Source of the DNA: Jacaranda mimosifolia
Lineage: Eukaryota; Streptophyta; Magnoliopsida; Lamiales; Bignoniaceae
NCBI GenBank assembly: GCA_018894105.1
Contig: CM032123.1
Coordinates: 26,575,744 to 26,639,743 of the forward strand
DNA length: 64,000 bases
Reading direction: 5' to 3'
Shown piece after piece: positions 48,150 to 59,674 of the stretch. The notes beneath the pieces are model-generated. The model was not told where the DNA came from and made no database searches. It worked only from the letters and a program-made list of their open reading frames with translations. The translations under genes were made by a program, and so were the position numbers. The stretch's first letter is position 1. Every line of letters starts with the position of its first letter.

Positions 48150-51096
48150 AATTCAAAATCTTCTTAAAAAAAAAAAAAAAAAAGAATAATGATAAAATAG
48201 TAAGTGATAATACAAAAGTTGTCAAAAAAATTATTTAGTCATTCCAATGATTTTTACAAACTTGATAGTGACCCGAATAATGTTTAAATTGTGTACTTGT
48301 TGATAATTAGAGTGACAATGTTGAAAAACTTGTCACAAACTATAGTAACGATTTATATTGCTACTAAATTAATTTTTACTATAAGTGTGCTACTAATTGT
48401 TAATTATGATCATTTATACATTTATAGTTTTATACCATTTAGAGGTTCGCTTTTGTATCACTCTCAATATCCCTAATAATACGTATATTGTGACTTCAGC
48501 ATCCTTAATTTTTTTTTTTTTTTTGGGGGGGGGGGGGGGGGGGTGGGGGGGTGTTCTCATTTTAGTCCTTCCAATAAGTTATAAGATTGCAGCTAGCACT
48601 CCGTTGTTGCAAACTTCTAAAGTGCATTGTACATGTCATATTTTGAGGATAAAATGGATAAAACAATGTTTTTTGAACCAGAGATTGGAAATATCTAAAA
48701 TTGGGAAGCATTAATATGGATTAATGATATTTATTGATTCGTGAATTATCAACATCAACCATCAATTTAATGCTTTATGAGTCAATTGGACTTATTGGGA
48801 AAGATATTAATTTCTCAACATCCATAAAGAGTAATAACGGATCTAGAAATTTAAATGTACTAAAAAGAGGTAAAAAGTTTCCAGTTAGAGAAATGGAAAT
48901 TAAGGTAAGTTAAGCGTCAGCCAAAATTAACTTTCATTGAATGATTTAATATGTATTTTAAAATTATAATATATTTTTATTTTCTGATAAAAATAAAAAA
49001 ATTGAATAGTTATCTGGTTTATGATGATTTCTCTTACTTAATCTATTTCTTTTATCCTTTTCTATTGAGGTTGAAAATTGGAGATCTAATTATCATGAGT
49101 TTGACAAAGCAATGTGAAAGTTAGGAATCTTTTAGTAAGATTCTCCTTTTCTATTACTCTTTTGGCTTCCAACTCGACTCAGGCTTGACAAAAATTACAA
49201 GTTCAACCTTCAGCCTTGATTAATAAATTACCCAAATATCTCTTATATTTAATAAATATTAAATTATTAATAGAAAACAATTATTCAATTAATATATAAA
49301 AAATATTTAGAAATAAAAAAAGTTTGCAAGCCAAACAATTAATTAATCAGAGCTCAAATTTAAATCGTGTTATAATCAAGCCAGCTCAACTTATAGGATG
49401 AGCCAATATCCACATGCATTTTCATGCATTTGTCTCAGCAATATAATATATATAATATTTACAAATTAAAAAGTAATTATAATATTCTTATGTATAAGAT
49501 ACTATTATTTTGCATTTTAAAATTAAAAAAAAAACAGTAATTATTCATTTAATATTTGTGTAATATTTATTCAATATAATAACGCACTATTTTATTATTT
49601 ATAACTATTACTTTTAAATTTTAGGTATATTTTATCAGAATATATTATAAACACATTAAAAAATAGTATATACATACTAATATGTATAGTAATAAACAAT
49701 TCACATATATATATGGTAATATGTATATATGCTTATACATACAAATTAATATATAATATTATTAATTATATTATAAGTTTTTATTTACTCATAATACAAG
49801 CATATAATATATATATATTATTGACATGTATATATTAATTAATTCTCATTTTTTTCTTTGTATAAGAATATTATTCTTATTTATTTCTTTGTGTATTTAT
49901 ATATGCCTTAATAAAATTATGTGGATCTTATATAGAAATATTTAGTGGTTATATATTTATATATATATGTATATTTTTATATTTTTCATATATACATATA
50001 TTATTATCAAATATATATGTTTATAACAAACACAATATTTTATTACTTATATAGGTATTACATAAATTGTATGCTTTTATATTACAAGAATATGCAAAAA
50101 ATAAAATTTTATATTTATGATCATTTATTAATTGAAAAACATGGTCATTAATTAGTGATCAAATTAGTGAATGGTTGATATGGTCACTAATATTAGTGAC
50201 AGAACTCTTAGTTCAGTCACTGACTAGTGACCGAATTAGTGACCACACAAAGTTCGGTCACTAATTAGTGAACGAATTAGTGACCACTTTATATGGTCAC
50301 TAATATTAATAGTAAGAGTTCAGTCACTAATTAGCGACTGCTTTGTGTGGTTGCTAATATTAGTGACTGAGAAAAGACTTCAGTCACTAATTAGTGATTG
50401 AATTACTGACTGCTTTTTTACGATCACTAATTCGGTCACTAATATTTTAAAAATATTATACTTAAATTGATCACTAATCGATCATTAAGCGGTTACTAAT
50501 CGGTCACTGATTTGTGACTGCCCAATCAATCACTAAATTCGGTCACTAAAGCTCATTTTATTGTTAGTGATGTACCATCCTATTTAATAAAATATCATTT
50601 GACATAAATTCACTTTATTTCATGCAATATGTTTTATTTGTGAACATTTTGCCTCCAACATTAATTTCTTCATTGAAAAGAAATATTAGTAATCAAATAG
50701 TAAGTGACAATGTGAAAATTGTCACTGCTTATACATATTAGGTGACCAAAAAAATTTATTTTATCATTGCAGTAATTTTTACAAAATTAATAGTAACAAC
50801 AATAGTGCTTAAGTTTTCATAATTGACAATAAGTAGCAAATCTATAGTAATAGTGACATTCTTATCACAAACTATAGTAACAATATTTATTGTCATTAGA
50901 CTATAGGTGATGTGACAGTAAATATTACTCATGATGACAATTTAAAATATTGATTTTTTTTAATTTTAAACTATATTATGGCAAATTAAAAATTTTCATT
51001 TAGAAAATATCATTAGCGACAAAATACAAATAAGTATTATTCAATATATTTTATTGGTAACAAATATATATATATGTATATATATATATTGTAGTG
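48150..51096. mobile_element. Probable CACTA-like non-coding element(s) in ADT intron 3
   Basis: A dense cluster of TTAGTGAC and GTCACTAA motifs in both directions fills 50150-50560. Two related segments, about 48165-48400 and 50690-50920, lie on either side (both read AAATAGTAAGTGA.AAT, ATTTTTACAAA and TCACAAACTATAGTAAC). The right side ends TTGTAGTG at 51089-51096, compatible with a CACTA terminus. A matching left end and 3-base duplication were not found. Subterminal repeats of this kind fit CACTA elements (inference). Confidence 0.45.
48509..48551. repeat. T16-G19 homopolymer tract
   Basis: Sixteen T followed by nineteen G, one T and seven G. It is very rare in plant DNA, prone to length error and able to form a G-quadruplex. 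It lies within ADT intron 3. Confidence 0.85.
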
Positions 51097-52705
51097 ATTT
51101 GAAGTGATACTCTAGATGTCTGACCAAAATCGTTGTCCTTTAACAGACACTTTTACTCATTCTCTCTTATCTTTATTAATAATCTGTCTACGTTATTTAA
51201 TTCCGAGCAAGATAATAAATAATATATATTAATATATAAAAGCATGTTAATATAAATTGTAATAATATATATATAATGAATGATGAATGTGTCATTACGG
51301 AAAGTAATTTCGTTCTTCTTTTGTTGTAAGAACTATTATGAATAAGTATTGTCATATAAATAAGAAATAGTATTAATTATCATATAAATCAAAATAAATT
51401 ATTACTTATATATCATTACTTAAATATACCTATGAAGTATCATTTTTGCATATGACATATTTTAAATTAAAGCAAAAGGCCATTAAATTTTGATTGCAAG
51501 GACTAAAGAACTGGAAAAAAAACGACGTGTAAGGGACGATAAGGTTATGATTATTAATTAACATTAAGGACGAAAGTGATACAAAATTTAAACTTCAAGA
51601 ACTACAAACGTGGCTTTAATTGAATATAATTAAAGAGATAAATCTAAATAAAATTAATTAATTATAATCTTTGAATAAGCTATATATATTTTGAAGGAAA
51701 TTAAGAGGAAGATGGATGACCTGTGGGTGGCTGGACACGCACTTGAGCTCCTCTATTTTAACGCCAGTCATTGCTAAAAGGCAGTGGTTGACAATGAGAT
51801 GAGTTTCTCCAACTATGTGAAGCTTATGACGAAGCAGCAAATCGTAGTTAGTTTCTATACTACCACCAGTTGAGTTTTCTATTGGAATCACTGCTTCATC
51901 TGCCCAATCCATTTCAGCAGCCAGGCAATTAAAATAAGTTGAGAAAATAATTATATATTTAATTGTATTGCACCATAGTCCATATATGTATCTTCATATT
52001 CTCCAACAGAGCCATTACTTCCTTCCCTCATAATCTTTTTCCTATCAATAATTTTTTATTTTTTTATTTTTTTTATTTTTTCTTGGGCAACCAAATTACA
52101 AACTTTATATTTTTCTTAATTATTTTTCATCAGTTTGAGCATTTTGGCATTTCATCAAAATCCTTAAAGAAAGAGACCGTTTAATCTCAATTAAAAAAAA
52201 AAAAAAAAAAAAAAAAAAGGTTTGAACAAGGAAAAAATTAGGAGCACGCAGAAACCAATTTATATAAGTATTTTAGATTACTTTGAAGACATCCTCAAAC
52301 TGGTCGCATGGAACTGTCTCAGACATGGGGTATGATTTCAGCACAGCAGCTTCACCATATGCACCGGGAACACCCTGCAGATTGTATATATAATTAAATC
52401 AATGAGAATGGGCGTCCAAGATGTGTGTGTGTGTGTGTCTCTCCAAAATACATATACATGCAAGTGTGTATATATATTGTGTGCGTGTGTGTGTGTGTGT
52501 GTGAGAGAGAGATAGAGACCTGATAGGCAACCCTAAGCTTTGAAGCAGTAGCACGATTAATTAAAAGTTTGTTGGAATTAATCCCCTGATAATAGTCGTT
52601 AATTAGCATCACAGTACCAGAAATGGAATTGTTGAATTTTCCGTATGGCATCTCTGTGCCAATCATTAACGGAAATTTACGGAAAGGGCTTTGAGATAGC
52701 AGCAT

Positions 52706-55700
52706 TGAGAATATTAATTGTATAGTTTAATCTAAAAAAGCAACACAGTAAAATATATAAAGAGAAGTATAGGAGGAGATCCAGAAAAGAGATGATCAGA
52801 TGACCTCTGTGGTGAATGATGAACTTCAACTACATATATATTAGAAGACATAAAGAAATTCTTTTTAATTTGCGATTATATATATGATCAAACTGCCATA
52901 TACACACACACACACACACACACACGTGTAATCAGTACGTACACATGCTCAATAATTGTTGACGGTACGTGCCATCATTAATATTAGTCATTAAATCTAT
53001 TGTGTCTAGCTAGCAATTTAAAATTTCAAATCAGTTCAAATTCTAATGTGATAAAAATTGAAAAGTACCCCCAGATAGGTATATATATTAAGAATTTCTG
53101 ATCGTACATTGTAGGGACTATGTTGTGTCTATTTGATGTCTTCTAGGTGATAATGTAGATTTGTTTATATCCCTAGCAATTTTTGACACTCTTGCTAAAA
53201 AATTTATAATAAAACATAATTAATTAACTATAAAACACAAGAAGTATAAGAATTAAACTGAGTTTATATTAATTGGCTCCCTCCCAAATACTAGACTTTA
53301 TGATGTGAGATATATTTGCATTATATTTGGTTTAAGGATTTTGACATGAAAAAAAAATATAAGGAAAAAGAAAAGTAAAAAATCATAAGTTTGTCTGGTT
53401 GTCAGAGAAAATAATGTGTACAATTTCAGTTATGAATATATCACTAAAAATAATATTAATAAAAAATTAGGGATATAATTAAAAAAATAGTGTGTTTTTT
53501 TTTATTTATGCGCATGCACACGGAGTGTTCAATATGTCGTAATCCCCAACCTCATATTTTATATGTAGAACTTATATTGTTGGACCAAAATTGCAATTAA
53601 GAAAATTATGTTACCATTAAGACTAATTATTAAAAATATAACACTTGTAATGCTAAATATTCAAGTTGTTTAAAATACCTATAAATAGTATGGAGAATAT
53701 GAAAACTAAGAATGCCACACGAGAAAAGGTGCAAAAAGACCTTTAATTTAGGATTAATATGTATTTTTTTTATATATTAGCTAAGTTTATATTACAAATT
53801 TTACAACTTTTACTTTTGTTTTTCTCAATAATTAGATACCTACATTAGTTTTTGCAGTTTCCAAATGCATAATCCGAATCCGAATTGAAAAGTTACTTGA
53901 TAATAGTTAAAAAAAGAAAAAAGAAAAAAGAATTTTTAGCTAGCCAAGCTGGCCAGTACCTTTTAATAACTCTGGGCTTCCTCGATGGCGCACCCGTCGT
54001 ATATATGCGGCAGAAATGGACGCATGGCCATTTTCTTTTTCTTTTTCTTTTTCATTTTTTTTCAATTTTCTTTTTTTATTAAATTTGATTTAACATTAAT
54101 GATAGGCAAATACGTCATAGATAAATTAATTTTTAAGTCAATTAAAAATTAACACATATAAAATAATATACTAGTTAGCGACTTAATTTTTCTATTGGAG
54201 TTTATTAAATTCAATTTTAAAAAATAAATAATTATTTTAATTAATATTTTATTATTTATTTTGCATACAAATGAAATTCGACCAAGTATCAAAATGAACT
54301 TTTATGGCCAACCAATCGAGTCTTTTAGCTTGAAAATCTCATACCAATCAAGTTGTGACATATGATCTATTTAAGTATGTTGACCAATTATGTCAAGACA
54401 ATATTTCTGCAAATATCTAAACTTTAACTTTTACTATAAAATCATCTACTCTATTTGAAAAAATTGAGTTAATTGGTGTAGTTCTATTAATTTAAAATGA
54501 AGAATTACATTATTGATGTACTTACTTGGGCTCTTTATTTAATTTAATGTTATCTAGTTTTTAACTTTATTCAACACATTTTTATGAATTTTATTTCTTT
54601 CATGTATTGATTATTATTTAATTAAAAAAATAAATAATTTAGTTGTAGAAACTGAATTTTGAATGTGTATTTATAAACTATCAACCTTAAATTAAATTAA
54701 AAAGAAAAGAAAAAAAAAGAAGGAAAAAATATATCAATAAAAAATTAAATCAATAGAAAAAAGAAAAATTTAAAAAAAAAAAAAGGGCTGCCACTCCAAG
54801 TGCACAGCACCGACCAAACCATAACTCTGTCTATATGCGTAAGTAGGGATCCGTGACGGGCATGAAACAAATATAAAATATACACATGCATAATAGCACT
54901 CTTCCTGGATCGATCTGCCTTCTTCATAGAAATGTCTAAAGAATCACTCCCTTTAAAAATGCATGTGATATGTACATGTGTATTTTCATATTTGTTTCTA
55001 CATGCACAGATGTGCTTTATAAAAAAAAATGGCAGGTACACCCTAATTTTTAAAACACATTTTAAACACAATAAAATCACTTGATCCTATGTGAAGCTTT
55101 GAGTGAGAGTTCCCAAAGTAAATACTTTGTGTATCTTTACATTAAAATTGCTTTTTAAATTAGTGGTTAAAAGTGATGACTAGTATCACATTAAATTTTG
55201 ATCGAGGCAAAGCTTGGGGAAAAAAAAAAAAATCTATTTAGGACATAAAACTTTATTTTCAGGACATCTGGAAAAAAAAAAAATCAATATCGTAAAGTTA
55301 GGACTAAGAGCATATACTTAGATATATGACAATTTTTTATTTATTTATTTTTTTTGGTGTGGTGGTGTGGGGTCAAAATCATTGGCTGAAAAATAAATAA
55401 TGCAAGTTCAAATTTCACAGACATCGGGGGCAATTTCTGCTGGAAATTTTTTCATGAAATTTTCCCTTCCAAATTTCTCAGATTATGGGTCGACGGATAA
55501 TGAAAAATCCATTTCTAATTCATCGAAAATCTGACACAAAATTTTTGCATCAGATCTTTTACCGAATTTTATTTTGCGACGAAACTTTTTTCTAGTGGAC
55601 TTCTTTTTCATCTGAATTCCGCCAGAAATTTCCATCAGAAATAGCAATTTTTGTGTGGTGTTGGTCGGTCAGAAAATAATAGTCTTACTTATCCTTTGCA

Positions 55701-56011
55701 TCAAAGAAAAGGTAAGATCTGCTAGAAAAGTAAAGTTAAATAGATTTTAAAATATATGAGATCAACCCCTCCATTATTTAGGGACTAAAGGAAAAAAAAA
55801 TTATTACACTGCAAATAAAAATTGTTAAAGAGAGAAAAATAGCATATATAAAGAAAAAGATAATAAAATAAAATTTATTGTTGGCTTGGTAATTACCTAT
55901 GAAGTATATGCCTCAAATGAAGGTCTTATTTTCTTTTCTTTTTCTCCCTTGAAACCACAAATATAAACAAAGACATCTTTTGTAATCAATATTAATCAAC
56001 TTTTATTAACT
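52706..56011. other. Intergenic AT-rich DNA, no gene recognised
   Basis: The DNA upstream of the dehydratase start. It contains a CA repeat at 52902-52925 and pyrimidine-rich runs near 54030-54085. A block at 55440-55660 has GCGACGAAA and CATCAGA motifs and a TTTTTTCTAGTG string ending at 55597 that resembles a CACTA end. Reading frames are short and carry no recognisable motif. The expected plastid-leader exon of the dehydratase was not found near 52706-53000. Confidence 0.5.
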
Positions 56012-56023
56012 ACCTATAGCCAA

Positions 56024-56145
56024 GAATCGAGTTGCACATAACCTAGTGGCATAAGTTTTTCATATAATGTGGGAGGTTAGGAGTTCGAACTCAAACAGAC
56101 TCCTAATGTGCGTGAGTGTGTATAAATAAATTAAAAAAAAAACAC
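56024..56145 (+). mobile_element. SINE with 12-base target duplication
   Basis: Flanked by the exact duplication ACCTATAGCCAA (56012-56023 and 56146-56157). It has an A-box-like AACCTAGTGGC near 56041-56051 and a B-box GAGTTCGAACTC at 56080-56091, giving a tRNA-derived polymerase III promoter. The 3' end is A-rich. Length is 122 bp, typical for plant SINEs. Confidence 0.85.
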
Positions 56146-56203
56146 ACCTATAGCCAACAATTAGCTAATCAATTACTATGATCGACTGTAGATCAATATT
56201 TAC

Positions 56204-58996
56204 TGCAACACACCTAAAATTTGGCATTTCAAAAAATAAGGATTTAAAAATCAAGGTATTGGTTGATTGGATTTTAGGGCTCAAAAAAGAAATAAAAAGG
56301 ACTTGATTGCAAAAATTTTAGAAAGTTTTTGGGGTTGCATGGTAAATACTTTGCATCAAAGGGGCTAATTAGAGCACTCCTTAATCTGGGGGCTGAATTG
56401 AGAAACTAACGAATTTCAAAGGGCTTAATTGCTGACTAAAGGAAACTTTTGGGGTCAATTGGTAATTTAGGAGAAGTTGATTTTATATATATGAAGAATT
56501 GCAATTCACCCCCCCTCATTTCATTATCTTCTTCCCGTGGACTTCTCTCCCTCCCTCACCGGTGACTTCCTCTGGCAGCCGCTATCTCCCCAATCCGAAC
56601 CATCCGTCTCCTTCCTCTTACTCTCGGAATAACTCGATACCACATGCACCTTTTTTTCGCTGGTGAACCACCAAAAAAGTGAAGATCGAGACGAGCTACG
56701 ACTGTGGTTGGTGGGTATTCCATCTCCAACATTCGAAGTTCAAGTGTGAGTAGTGGGCTTTGTAGTGCTCAGCTCAAGTAACGCTTTGGTACCCTTGGTT
56801 TCCAGTTTGGTGCGACGGAGGATGAGGAATTGAGCTTAAACTGACGCGGCGATAAATTGTGGTTTGGACAATTGGAGCTTCAATCAAGGCCCTTCCCCAT
56901 GGTAATTGGTAAAATTAACTTGGGGTTTTGGTTAGTTGAGCTGAAAGGCGTGTTCTGGAGGTGAAATTGGGTTTTTTTGGCGACAGTAGACGGCAGCCGA
57001 TGGCGGTGGCGGAGCTGGGACAACATTTGCAGCTTGTCGCGAGGATCGTGATGGTGGTCTTGGTTTTTTATTTCGATGTTCGGTTAAGCAATTTCGTGGG
57101 TAAAAGAGAGTTAGATTATATATGTTTATATACATATGTATATACATGCGATGTACAGTTATTTCCATAACTTTGTAATATGCCAAAGATGAGGATTTGT
57201 ATAAGATTGATATATATTTTTCCATGCATGGATTATAGTATAGTTAGTGGGCCCGAATCTGTGTTATTTTATGTAATGTTAGGATTAATTGAGTTAATTA
57301 AGTGATTAAACTATGATTTTATGAAATTAGAACTCGAGAAATGATAATTGGTTGATTTGAGATGATATGGGACTAGGACTTGGTATATGCATGTGCTAGT
57401 ATAAGTTTAGTACTATTATTTTATGAAATGTTAGGAATTATCGAGTTAATTGGAAGAGAAAACCCTAACTTTGTGAATTTGGAACCTAAGTGAAAAAAAA
57501 TTAGGATAATTAGATAAATAGGGCTGTTATTGTTGATTTGGGGCCCTGAAATGAGGTTAATTGGGTAGTTACTGATTTTAGACTATTAATAATAGGATTG
57601 TAATTATTGAAGGTTATCGAGGTCGAATAAGAATTTTGATTGTGAATTTATTCCTTTGGTTAGATGACGAAGGAGTAGGTCTCAGAGACCAATAGACTGC
57701 TGATTGAGGTTGCAGTTTCTGAGACTACGGAGGTAAGGGTCTGCCAACCTGGCACTTCTTTCAATTATCTGTTTCTGGGATAATCCCTTATGAGGGTTTT
57801 CTGTTTCTATACCCTACTGAACTATGTTTATTGAAATCTGTCAATTTTTCAGAATATGCTTGCTATCTGTTAATTGACATGTATACCCCTATAAGGATTA
57901 TCTTTTGATTGATTATGTTATCTGTCCGTTCTGGCCCATAACATCTTTTCTGTTATCTATTCAATCTGTAATCCGATTGTCTGTTATTTGTTCTATCCGT
58001 TATTTGTTCGTACTGCTGGTATTGATTTGTTTTGTCAGCCATAAGTTATGTACCAAATTGTAATGTCTAGGTAAGTTATATACCAATCTGGCATGCCTGG
58101 GTAAGTTATGTACTAAGCTATGCTTGGGTAAGTTTTGTACTACGTTGTCACACTTGGGTAAGTTAAGTACCATGTTATCACACTTGGGTAAGTTTAGTCC
58201 GATTTATGTAAGATTAAATTTTGTACCAGGCTGTCACGCTTAGGTAAGTTTAGTTTGACTAGAATAAGATATATCTATTGTACATATCCGTTACAATCTA
58301 TTGAATTGCATTAGTTGATCTGATCTGTTTTATCTGATCGATTCTTGATTATTAAATTATTTCTTGACTGCCTGTCCGTATTCTGATATGTTTCTGCCTT
58401 ACTGCTGATTTACTGTTTGTTGAGTTGATTCTTCCTCAACAGATCCCTTCTACTTATGCGTATAGTTATCCCTCACCAAGTCTTTTGGGCTTACCCCTTT
58501 TTATCTTTGATTCTCTTAGACAGGGATTAAGTGAAGAACTTGGACTCCAGGCTGGACATGTACATATTTTGTAATAGACCAGGTGTTGAATGTATATATG
58601 GAAATCATATGAATGCTAAGCATGGACTCGAGATGTTGTGATATGTCATGTTGATGTGGATGACTTAAGGAATGTAAATATTTTGTTAGATATAAAGTGA
58701 AATATGGCACGGACTTAATGGTTCATCGAGTCTATCAAGTTTGAGATTCCGCTGCTTCTGATAAGTTGAATTTGAAATTTTGTGGTATGTATTTAGCATA
58801 TGTGTTGTATGTTACATGATTGTTTGAGGTTTGAATTTAATGTTTTGTGAAGGTTTACTTAAGTTGGGATCCGCTACTATTTCTAATAACCTTGAAAAGT
58901 TTGATTATGGGCCTATTGATTTGTATTGTAGGCTCAATTTAAGATTGAACTGAGTGGATCCTCAACTTAGGTGCTATCCTGAGTAGGGGCGTTACA
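56204..58996 (+). mobile_element. Solo LTR of a long-LTR retrotransposon
   Basis: Starts TGCAACACACC and ends GGGGCGTTACA, flanked by ATTTAC (56198-56203 and 58997-59002). It has no internal domain. Within it are a GC-rich block (56530-57060), an array of about 30-bp units at 58040-58252 and the conserved CTCACCAAGTCTTTTGGGCT phrase at 58473-58492. The reading frames at 56932-57225 (minus) and 56961-57170 (plus) lie in the GC-rich block and are probably chance. A related inverted copy starts at 59675. Confidence 0.82.
58040..58252 (+). repeat. Tandem array with repeated GTAAGTT
   Basis: About seven units of 27-33 bp (one longer), each with GTAAGTT, a TGTACCA-like segment and a TCACACTTGG-like end. 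GTAAGTT appears six times exactly. Confidence 0.75.
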
Positions 58997-59002
58997 ATTT
59001 AC

Positions 59003-59674
59003 TCTTTTAATGGAATTAATATCCAATAGTACATACCTCATAGTTTCAAACAAATACCATCCTCTTTACCACTTGAGATTGTAGGCTTTATTGAAATGGT
59101 AATGAAAAATTAAGATTCTTCAGCTTGTTGAATTTTTTAAGTTACATTGAGATGGATTGAATTCATTAGCCAACTCAACATATTAACTATTAATATTTTA
59201 CAGGAAAAATTATTTTGAAAATATTTACAACGATGGAGTATATTAGCAGGTAAGAACCAACATTAAATAGTTGGGTATGTACTATAAATTGCAAAATATA
59301 CATTAATTACATCATTTGTGTAATTAAGAAGAGCAAATTTTTTGAAAAAGAAAAAAAAATAGATATCTTATTTACAGAATAGCTATAGAATCTAATTGAA
59401 GCTTGTGTAAATTTGATGTCCAAATAGCTATTTCCATCTCTATATTGTTTGCTACAAAAAATATTTTTGTATTCTGTGTATTAATTTGCAATTGAATAAA
59501 AAAATATTTGATTTCTCTATCACAAAACATAGTTTAATTAAAAAAAAGAATTACATTTTTTTTGGATGACTACAAAGTTCCATTAACATAAATTAAGTAA
59601 AACCACCTATGAAATATTTTGAATGTGCACAAAGTACTGCAGCACCACATCTATTTTCATTTGTGCAGTATATA
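59003..59674. other. Spacer between two inverted LTRs
   Basis: About 670 bp of AT-rich DNA with no gene, RNA or terminal repeat recognised. Confidence 0.5.

Larger units (their letters stand above)
36327..52705 (-). pseudogene. ADT: Arogenate/prephenate dehydratase gene, disrupted
   Basis: Ten exons on minus: 52705-52520, 52374-52282, 51921-51721, 47752-47674, 47608-47598 plus 47141-47049, 46881-46804, 46722-46633, 44577-44510, 44192-44111 and 36383-36327. The product matches plastid arogenate dehydratase (last step to phenylalanine): [44 protein letters not shown], the catalytic NITRF motif, then an ACT domain with ESRP and a C-terminus EFARSFRILGCYP. Three lesions: the acceptor before exon 3 reads TG, exon 4 is 79 bp (one extra base or two missing) and hits TAA after 14 codons, and exon 5 is split by an hAT element. 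The N-terminus before LRVAYQ is only 57 residues, short for the usual plastid leader. Introns reach about 7.7 kb because of transposons. Many other plant ADT genes lack introns, so this belongs to the intron-rich ADT1/ADT2 type. Confidence 0.88.

Noticed and set aside
54745..55080. A 111-codon minus frame
   Set aside because: Low-complexity ends from poly-A/T runs and no motif. It is likely chance in intergenic DNA.
55440..55600. TTTTTTCTAGTG ending at 55597 as a possible CACTA transposon end
   Set aside because: No matching opposite terminus or 3-base duplication could be found, so no element was called.
56932..57225. A 97-codon minus frame with Pro-rich and Ala-rich segments
   Set aside because: It is within the GC-rich block of a solo LTR, has a plus-strand rival frame over the same bases and no domain.
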